From Leptospira ainlahdjerensis (GTDB lineage: Bacteria; Spirochaetota; Leptospiria; Leptospirales; Leptospiraceae), in assembly GCF_016919175.1 (NCBI RefSeq), contig NZ_JAFFPU010000069.1, positions 1 through 64,000 on the forward strand: a stretch of 64,000 nt of DNA, read 5' to 3'. How positions within the stretch are numbered: the stretch's first letter is position 1; each line of letters starts with the position of its first letter. The translations under genes were made by a program, and so were the position numbers. Positions 58,303 through 64,000 of the stretch are shown in pieces. Under the pieces are notes generated by a model, which did no database searches, was not told where the DNA came from, and saw only the letters and a list, made by a program, of their open reading frames with translations.

Positions 58303-61008
58303 TTATTTCAATACCTCTAAAGTGTAGGCTTCTTTGATTTGGATTGCCTTAAATATTGCCTCGTCAATATCCAAAAGAAAAGATTTTGCAAACATCATCG
58401 GCATACTTGAATCGTCCTCAATTTCTTTCAGTTTTAATTGAAGAGAATCTTTAATAATGGATAAATCTTGAATAATTACGTTTAATCTTCCGATTACGGA
58501 AGTAGAACCAACTCCTTTGTCTGCCGATACAGCGATCGATGCCGCGAGCTCTTTAATTGTTTGAGGAGAAAGGGAGGTTACGTTGTCGCCTAGGACGCGC
58601 TGATAGGTCTTTGATAAAGAATCCATCATCACTTCCAGCATTTTACGGTTTGTCGCGGCTGTTTCCATAGAGACAGTTCGAAGAGCTTCCCTTTGAATAT
58701 CCGTAGCTACGGAATCAAAATCAAAATTATCAAACTGACCGGACTGTAATTCTTTGATATAGTTTTGAACGACAGACGGTCCACGACCGGGATATTTTGA
58801 TCGGTTTTCAACAAACCATTTGTAAGCCCTGATCTGCATCGTCGCATTCGGTTTGTCGTTTACATCCTTTGCAAAAAGTCCAATGACTTCTGCGACTCCC
58901 AACGGAAGAGACCTGTCTTTTTTGTGAACGAGTGTAAAAAGATCCGGAGTCAGGTTATTTAAAGCCAATCTTTTGTTTACCTCTCCGATCGTGATCCCTA
59001 ATTTTTCAGAAATTTTCTTCGCATCCCAACCGTCCTCTACCATTTTCCCGTAGGCTTTCGCCTCATCAGTCGGCAATACGCTTCTTCTCTGATTTTCGGA
59101 GAGTTGAGAAGCAAGACGATCGTTACTGGATGCAAATTCTTTCGTAACAACCGGTATTTCAAAATTGGATGAAAGCTGGCCCTCTTCGATCAGTTCTTTT
59201 ACGGCTTCGTATCTATGGTGACCTGCTACTACCGTCCATTTACCCTCCTGCTTATCGACGATAATAGGAAATCCAGGATCGTAACCTCCGTCCTTGATTT
59301 TCTGTTTTAAAGAATTGATTTGATTTCGATCGAAATCTTTTTTCGCAGTGTATTGTTCAATCGTTCGGATTTGATTGAATGGAAGTTTTGTGGGTGGTGA
59401 TCCGTTTTGAGTCGAACCTCTTTCTTTAGAAGGTTTTGTTATCCGTATTTGTCTTTTCTTAGTTATGACCTCTTCTTTCTCTTGCTTTTCTTTTTTTACA
59501 GGTTTCCAACCATCGGAAGTTTTTTCGCGGGTGATTCCATCTTTCCAAACCTTCTTAGTTCCTAATTGTGCGGCGGGACGGCCTCTTTTCCCTTTTAAAA
59601 TGAGTATTAACTTTTCAAGGGGTTCGCGAGCCGCAAGAAGCATTGTTTTAAACAAGTCTTGTTCGTCTTCGGATAGTTTTGATTCCTTTAGTTCCCCTCG
59701 AAGATCTACGAAATCCGATGCAATGTCTAAAATATCTTGGCGCGTATCGGAGATATAGGCAAGGTCCACAAACTCTTTTGCTCTTGAATCGAGACCTTGA
59801 CTGAGGAGTGTTTTCTTTATGTGATCGATTAATTTTCCATGATCTTTGTCATCGGGAGAAAGTTTGTAAATTGGGCGATCGGAGTATTTTTTTGGACGAA
59901 CAATTGCCGCCGATTCTTGTTTTAATCTGAATTCATTTTCCGAATATCCTTCCGGTCTTACAAGCCTCGTCGAAACATAGTTCCCGTGTTTTCCATGAAC
60001 TACAATTTTCTTCTTTATTAACTCGGCCGCATTTCCTGATTTTTGAATAAAATGGAAACCCTTTTCCTCGAAAGAGGAGCCGCCCACTAATATTGTCCGT
60101 AACTGATTTGCTTTTTGGGATAGTCTTGAAAATTCTTCCCTCGGGTTTTGTAACTCTGCAAGTTTTGATTTTAAGAATTCGAGTTTCGGACTTTTTAATT
60201 CCTTTTTCGTAGCCTTTGTCGAAAGCCACTCCTTAAATTGGGGAATGGTTAAAGTAACAATCGAACCAAATCCTTTCCAACCCTTCTTGTAGTTTACAAG
60301 ATACCCTTGTTTTGCAGATTTTTCGTCGTGAAAACCGAGCATGACTTTATGTTCGTCGAAAGAGCCATCGCTGTTTTTTTGATTCACGACAAATACAATT
60401 TGTGAATCAGGATCGGGTCCGATGAATACGTCTACGTGATCCCCATCCGCGCCTTGTGTTCTTTTGATATAACCGTAATCAAACTTGATTTGGTTTCTCC
60501 AATGCTTTCCATTTTCATCAACCCCAGACCTGTAAGATCCTTTCCGATTTTCGATTGATATCTCGATCCCTTGGATCCTTACATGAGTCTTTTTATAGTT
60601 ACCCGCCTTTATTTGTGACAGGGTTGGTTCTGATTTTAAAATGTTAGAAGTTCGTAATTCGAGTCTTGATTTTTGAGTCCCTTCGGCTTCTTCTTGTTCA
60701 GGACTCGAAACTTCGACAATTTCAGCGCGGTTTTTTAAGTAAGAAGCAAGAAACGTAACTCCAAGAGATTTGAACTCTTTTGAAAGTGCGATCATCGCAT
60801 CCTGAGAGAGTTCTTTTTCAGACGAACGAAGAACTGTAATTAGACCTTTTCTGGAAAGTGAGTTTATTTCACCTTCATTCCAGGGTTCTTCCTCTCCCAT
60901 CACCCATTCTTGCCAATGAGGATTTGTTTTCGTCATCGAAAGATGAATCTTGTCTAAAATCGTTTCTGCGATTTCAGGTGTGATATCCTCTGAGGTCAGA
61001 ATCTCCAA
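58303..61008 (-). CDS. Polyvalent protein: pyrophosphatase-like domain plus ParB/Srx nuclease-like domain
   Basis: A 901-residue protein. Near residues 140-265 it shows GIEISIENRKGSYRSGVDENGKHWRNQ, YGYIKRTQGADGDHVDVFIGPDPDS and FDEHKVMLGF, the inorganic-pyrophosphatase-like domain of phage polyvalent proteins. Near 335 is IVVHGKHGNYVSTR, shared with the gene at 24054. Residues about 540-680 are ParB-like: NQIRTIEQYTAKKDF, FPIIVDKQEGKWTVVAGHHRYEAVKE (GxHRxE), then a KorB-like helix-turn-helix (WDAKKISEKLGITIGEVNKRLAL). ParB-fold domains bind or cut DNA. Domain mixture is typical of proteins packaged and injected with phage DNA. Confidence 0.75.
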   Translation of the reverse strand: MEILTSEDITPEIAETILDKIHLSMTKTNPHWQEWVMGEEEPWNEGEINSLSRKGLITVLRSSEKELSQDAMIALSKEFKSLGVTFLASYLKNRAEIVEVSSPEQEEAEGTQKSRLELRTSNILKSEPTLSQIKAGNYKKTHVRIQGIEISIENRKGSYRSGVDENGKHWRNQIKFDYGYIKRTQGADGDHVDVFIGPDPDSQIVFVVNQKNSDGSFDEHKVMLGFHDEKSAKQGYLVNYKKGWKGFGSIVTLTIPQFKEWLSTKATKKELKSPKLEFLKSKLAELQNPREEFSRLSQKANQLRTILVGGSSFEEKGFHFIQKSGNAAELIKKKIVVHGKHGNYVSTRLVRPEGYSENEFRLKQESAAIVRPKKYSDRPIYKLSPDDKDHGKLIDHIKKTLLSQGLDSRAKEFVDLAYISDTRQDILDIASDFVDLRGELKESKLSEDEQDLFKTMLLAAREPLEKLILILKGKRGRPAAQLGTKKVWKDGITREKTSDGWKPVKKEKQEKEEVITKKRQIRITKPSKERGSTQNGSPPTKLPFNQIRTIEQYTAKKDFDRNQINSLKQKIKDGGYDPGFPIIVDKQEGKWTVVAGHHRYEAVKELIEEGQLSSNFEIPVVTKEFASSNDRLASQLSENQRRSVLPTDEAKAYGKMVEDGWDAKKISEKLGITIGEVNKRLALNNLTPDLFTLVHKKDRSLPLGVAEVIGLFAKDVNDKPNATMQIRAYKWFVENRSKYPGRGPSVVQNYIKELQSGQFDNFDFDSVATDIQREALRTVSMETAATNRKMLEVMMDSLSKTYQRVLGDNVTSLSPQTIKELAASIAVSADKGVGSTSVIGRLNVIIQDLSIIKDSLQLKLKEIEDDSSMPMMFAKSFLLDIDEAIFKAIQIKEAYTLEVLK

Positions 61009-61041
61009 TTTGATAAAAGCCTCGTCGTAACTTTTTTTTTA

Positions 61042-61539
61042 TTAAATTTTTAAATCCTCTCGGAGTCTATAAAGGGCCTCTTGATTCTCTCTTCTTTGGT
61101 CACGATCGAGCGATTTAACAAATCCGTCCCAGCTACCGGCTTGAATTGTTGCTCCGAAAGGTAATATTAAAATGACGGGAATATATCCGTGTAAGGTTTT
61201 AAAAGGAATTGCTACTTTTCTCTCTAATTTGGATACGAAGTCTTCCGACTTGTGAGTTTCTGCATTGTAGTGTAATACAATAATTTGCCCGACTGGTTCG
61301 GTTCTAAATTTGACTTTGTTTTTCCATGTGAACCAAGCCAAGGAAAGCATACCGTACAAATATTTCACAAGGACAAGATGGAGTTTTGTAGTTTGAAGTA
61401 GAACGGAAGCGCGGTATGAAAGAACTTTGTAAAGATCGGTTCTTTCAAAATAGAAAAGAAACTCGCCTATTTTCTTAGTTAAAAAGTTCGTTCTAAACGA
61501 AGATGATAACCAACTAAAGATACTCAAATTAGATTCCAT
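61042..61539 (-). CDS. Hypothetical protein with membrane-like helices
   Basis: ATG 61539 has AAGGA upstream and is preferred over ATG 61557 (165 residues). The first 90 residues are helical and hydrophobic (LYKVLSYRASVLLQTTKLHLVLVKYLYGMLSLAWF), the remainder a small alpha/beta domain with a basic, Arg-rich C-terminal helix. It lies between neck-like and polyvalent genes. Function unknown. Confidence 0.5.
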   Translation of the reverse strand: MESNLSIFSWLSSSFRTNFLTKKIGEFLFYFERTDLYKVLSYRASVLLQTTKLHLVLVKYLYGMLSLAWFTWKNKVKFRTEPVGQIIVLHYNAETHKSEDFVSKLERKVAIPFKTLHGYIPVILILPFGATIQAGSWDGFVKSLDRDQRRENQEALYRLREDLKI

Positions 61540-61569
61540 ATTATTTCCTTCTTTCATCCTAAAATCCGA

Positions 61570-62688
61570 TTACTGTCTTCCGTTGAAGTTTGCGAGTGGT
61601 TTCATTTTGAAAAGTTTCGGTTTGTCCCGATCTTCTCCACTTCCGCCTTCGATAAAACCAGTGACTCGAAATGTTGGATGATAATCGTAAATAATAGTGT
61701 AACCGTTTTTTGGTTTATCGGACAACCACTGGATTTTTGAGTCTCCAAAGATTAAGAAGTCTTCTCCCTCTTTGTGAGTTACAAAACCGTTTTTTCCTTT
61801 AGAAATAATTCGATCAACGGAGGCGATTGGAGAATAGGAAACAACATCAAAAACTTTGTTTTGATAGGAGATAAATTCAGAATGTCTGAGAGTTGAAATA
61901 AGAAGTGTGATAATATCACCTTCTCCCATATTGTAACCACCTCCAAGAACTCCCATAAGCTCCCCTTCCTGGAAAGTGATCTGACTACGATCAAAGATTT
62001 TCCTCGAATCCGGATCCACTCGATACGTTTTGTATCCAATCTTTACCGGATTGTAGAAAAGCACTTTGAGTCTGTGTTTTCCGTTTACTCTTTTTGGAAA
62101 AATAACTGAGTTTAGAGTATATCCACTAAATTCTACTGAAATGGGTTCTTCTTTCTCGGAATCCGGAACTTTAAAAACCTCGACGACTCCAATGATCGCA
62201 CCGAAAGGAATTTTTGGGAAAAGAACGTATTCGTTTTTTCCCTCCGCTTCCACATACAATTCTTCAACTAAAGAAACTTTGTATTTTAATAGAACGGAAT
62301 TCCAGTATTTTAGATTTTCCTCGACTTCAAAGAATTCTTCGTGTATTCGTTTGACTGTGAGCTGTTTTTGAGTTTCTCTCGAAAAAAGAACTGCGCTTTC
62401 AATTTTCGTAATCGGGGCGTAGCGAGTAAAAACTTTATTCCCTACTATTTTCCAAGCCGTTTCCTCCTGAATCAGTAAGTCCTCTTGGAACGTACGAATC
62501 AGTCCTTCCAAACAAAACTTGCAATCCGGAATTCTTTCTTCCGCCGGACAAGGGCAAGGCGAAAGTCTGTACCAAAGAGCAGACTCCCCTCTTCTCTCTA
62601 AAAGATCTTCATTCGTGAGTGGAGTAAGAATATTCGGTTTGGTCGTGATTGAAAAAGGTGTTACTCCACCTTGGCCGGATTTCCTCAT
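61570..62688 (-). CDS. Virion structural protein with Cys cluster (neck/head candidate)
   Basis: A 372-residue protein with SPCPCPAEERIPDCKFCLEG near residues 43-62, a Cys cluster that recurs in structural proteins of large tailed phages, then strand-rich domains. Start overlaps the stop of the cold-shock-like gene (ATGA at 62685-62688). It lies close to the MuF-like genes, which suggests the head-neck region. No exact family recognised. Confidence 0.55.
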   Translation of the reverse strand: MRKSGQGGVTPFSITTKPNILTPLTNEDLLERRGESALWYRLSPCPCPAEERIPDCKFCLEGLIRTFQEDLLIQEETAWKIVGNKVFTRYAPITKIESAVLFSRETQKQLTVKRIHEEFFEVEENLKYWNSVLLKYKVSLVEELYVEAEGKNEYVLFPKIPFGAIIGVVEVFKVPDSEKEEPISVEFSGYTLNSVIFPKRVNGKHRLKVLFYNPVKIGYKTYRVDPDSRKIFDRSQITFQEGELMGVLGGGYNMGEGDIITLLISTLRHSEFISYQNKVFDVVSYSPIASVDRIISKGKNGFVTHKEGEDFLIFGDSKIQWLSDKPKNGYTIIYDYHPTFRVTGFIEGGSGEDRDKPKLFKMKPLANFNGRQ

Positions 62689-62936
62689 GGTTTGGAAACT
62701 TTCGTTGCTTGCAAAACGAACTCTCCGCGCTTTTTGTCGAAACCTTTACGAAGTGAGAATTTAACTTCTTTTCCTTCTTTGATTTCCGTTTCTGGGAGAA
62801 AAGAATACTTTGCGTTAAAGAAATATTCTATTCCGTCTTTCCCTGTGATAAAACCGTAACCTCCGCGATTAGAGTCGCGATTCCAAGGAATGTATTTTCG
62901 AACCTTTCCAGTTAAAGTGTGTTTGTAAGTTTCCAA
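62685..62936 (-). CDS. Cold-shock-domain-like protein
   Basis: An 83-residue protein with the CSD layout: TGKVRKYIPW, GGYGFITGKDG (RNP1-like), EYFFN (RNP2-like), then KEGKEVKFSLRKGFDKKRGEFVLQATKV. It should bind single-stranded nucleic acid and may melt RNA or protect phage DNA. The N-terminal linker (RDSNRG) is longer than in typical CspA. It overlaps the MuF-like gene upstream and the structural gene downstream, so is translated with virion genes. Confidence 0.7.
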   Translation of the reverse strand: METYKHTLTGKVRKYIPWNRDSNRGGYGFITGKDGIEYFFNAKYSFLPETEIKEGKEVKFSLRKGFDKKRGEFVLQATKVSKP

Positions 62937-63466
62937 TCGATATATTCAGCGAGCCACGAATCCGATTCAGGTTCGTGGCAACACGTCGGTTCCTCCCAGA
63001 TCCCGATTGAATATAAATCGGCCTTTCGTATCGGACCAAATTTTCTTTCTAGCCTAATTCTTTCCTCATTGGCTTCCACGTTTTCCTCGTATCGGTCATC
63101 GGTTCGAATTCGTTCTTTAGAATCTCGTATTATTCCCTGTCTGAAAATCTCATCGATTTCACTCAAATCCACTTCTTCAAAATCATCAACACTGACGGCT
63201 ATATATTCATGGGAACAGTTCGGGTGCATTGGACAACAAAATTGATATTCTTCCAAGTGAAGCAGTGCGTTACTTTTACCAGGCCAAACTGCGATCGAAG
63301 TAATTGGATCTCCGGAGAACTTATCCCCTCCCAAAAATTTGAGTCCTCGGGACTTCATGTATTTTTCATCTTGGAGGCTTTCCAAGGATGGAAAGACCCG
63401 TGCAATCTGTCCGAGAAACTCCTTACACTTGGAACAAACGATCGGATTCGATTCGAAAGAGGTCAC
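62912..63466 (-). CDS. MuF-like head protein, C-terminal part
   Basis: A 184-residue protein starting at GTG 63466 in a GTGA overlap with the previous stop. VCSKCKEFLGQ and QFCCPMHPNCSHEYIAV have the Cys-x2-Cys and CCPxHPNC pattern of the MuF/head-morphogenesis C-terminal domain. The N-terminal helices of the family seem to lie on the previous gene, so the protein is split in two here. A helical acidic tail follows. MuF proteins enter the head and may carry effector domains. Confidence 0.6.
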   Translation of the reverse strand: MTSFESNPIVCSKCKEFLGQIARVFPSLESLQDEKYMKSRGLKFLGGDKFSGDPITSIAVWPGKSNALLHLEEYQFCCPMHPNCSHEYIAVSVDDFEEVDLSEIDEIFRQGIIRDSKERIRTDDRYEENVEANEERIRLERKFGPIRKADLYSIGIWEEPTCCHEPESDSWLAEYIDWKLTNTL

Positions 63467-63981
63467 GAGTAAGAACCGCCACCAAATTGAACATACGCCG
63501 CGCCTTGTTTCTCATTTGCGAGCATGAGAAGTTTACCGTTATTAAAATTGATGGATGCTTCCGTATATGCAAATCGGGTCATGTCCCGGTTTAGGTGATC
63601 GGTAACAAGTTTTTCGTATTTTCTTTCCCGGCGAGCTTGTGTTAAGTCAGAAATCCCATCTTCGAATAATCCTAGTGCTTCCTTTATTTCAGTGTCATCC
63701 GGTGAAATCATGAGTGACTTGATTTCTTCTTCAGTTGCGTTTCTTGCAAGTGCTTCCGCAATTTGGCGTCTGTACATTTTTGTGATTAATTCGTATGACT
63801 TTCCCGATCTTTCTCCGTTCTTATCATACACAGCAAGCCACTGGGCTCCTTTGGCTTGTCCATAGATAAGAGAGTAGGTTTGTTCTCTTGTTAATCCCGT
63901 TTCCTCCATGAGAACATCGATGTCTCCAAGTTCGGGTAGGTTGTAGACGATCGCACGCTCTGAAAATTCAGGGATTGTCAT
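63463..63981 (-). CDS. MuF-like head protein, N-terminal part
   Basis: A 172-residue helical protein: EETGLTREQTYSLIYGQ, KMYRRQIAEALARNATEEEIKSLMISPD, and NRDMTRFAYTEASINFNNGKLLMLANEKQGAAYVQF, with TRFAYTE like the A-x-x-E helix that precedes the Cys/His core of MuF proteins. The next gene begins in its stop codon, frame -1, and holds the Cys core. Either a natural split or a frameshifted single gene. It is the last complete gene before the window edge; upstream sequence is cut. Confidence 0.55.
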   Translation of the reverse strand: MTIPEFSERAIVYNLPELGDIDVLMEETGLTREQTYSLIYGQAKGAQWLAVYDKNGERSGKSYELITKMYRRQIAEALARNATEEEIKSLMISPDDTEIKEALGLFEDGISDLTQARRERKYEKLVTDHLNRDMTRFAYTEASINFNNGKLLMLANEKQGAAYVQFGGGSYS

Positions 63982-64000
63982 CTCTTTTAGTTCGCCAGGG

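Larger units (their letters stand above)
20883..64000. mobile_element. Contractile-tailed prophage, virion and lysis region
   Basis: Capsid (protease, scaffold, major capsid, portal, MuF-like), contractile tail (sheath, tube, chaperone, tape measure), baseplate (spike, LysM-gp25, gpJ, gpI), fibres and lysis genes all occur here. The repressor/SOS region at 2.4-8.1 kb probably belongs to the same phage, with the defence genes as cargo. Terminase, replication and integration genes were not recognised and may lie beyond the right edge. Confidence 0.85.

Noticed and set aside
1..64000. CRISPR array, tRNA, rRNA, insertion sequence or integrase
   Set aside because: No regular spacer-repeat array, no tRNA-like cloverleaf with conserved arms, and no transposase or recombinase protein was recognised in any frame.

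Overview
The window looks like spirochaete DNA, most probably Leptospira. It is AT-rich, uses TTG and GTG starts often, carries several lipoproteins with relaxed spirochaetal lipoboxes (LQIGC, LQNC, QMNC, LFSC), and encodes Leptospira-like small secreted Cys-rich proteins. This assignment is inference from style; no rRNA or tRNA was seen to confirm it. Most of the window, about 2.4 kb to the right edge, reads as one large contractile-tailed (myovirus-type) prophage or plasmid-like phage. No integrase, terminase or att site was recognised here, so its ends and its mode of maintenance are unknown.

Left end (0.2-2.4 kb): four small exported proteins, two of them lipoproteins flanked by two paralogous Cys-rich proteins. 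Control and SOS region (2.4-8.1 kb): a leftward set of small overlapping phage genes, a divergent HTH repressor with a perfect palindromic operator, a LuxI/FeeM-like N-acyltransferase under a palindrome that covers its -10 and start codon, a stand-alone multi-pass (7TM-like) membrane protein, then umuD-umuC and a SRAP (HMCES/YedK) gene. Cargo region (8.3-20.8 kb): an outer-membrane-type protein and genes that look like a defence island. These are two HNH_5-type nuclease genes, a PIN-like/coiled-coil/membrane protein, a membrane/OB-like gene pair followed by an attC-like element, an RloA-RloB (AbiL-like) pair, and a coiled-coil membrane protein.

Phage virion region (20.9-64 kb): mostly leftward genes closed by a terminator at 20.9 kb. 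In transcription order from the right: two overlapping MuF-like head genes, a cold-shock-domain protein, a neck-like protein and a polyvalent protein (pyrophosphatase-like plus ParB). Next come the hub/spike/LysM-gp25 baseplate genes, a 1578-residue polyvalent protein (DNA methylase plus LPD1 HExxH domain), prohead protease, scaffold and major capsid protein with its own terminator. Tail completion genes, sheath, tube, a G/GT tail chaperone with a frameshift site, tape measure, fibres and a seven-blade propeller follow, and then the lysis genes (L,D-transpeptidase-fold lysin candidate, holin-like, unimolecular-spanin-like). Four blocks run rightward against this: the portal gene, a lipoprotein/lipoprotein/SGNH-hydrolase moron, the gpJ-gpI-fibre baseplate block, and the small genes behind it.

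The most striking items are a textbook-looking programmed -1 frameshift cassette in the fibre gene (CCCTTTC, 6-nt spacer, 14-bp stem) that would add a 148-residue Cys-rich domain, a second frameshift (A9, -2/+1) in the tail chaperone, a possible phage-borne acyl-signal synthase plus membrane receptor pair beside the repressor, and a UmuD whose catalytic lysine is replaced by arginine.
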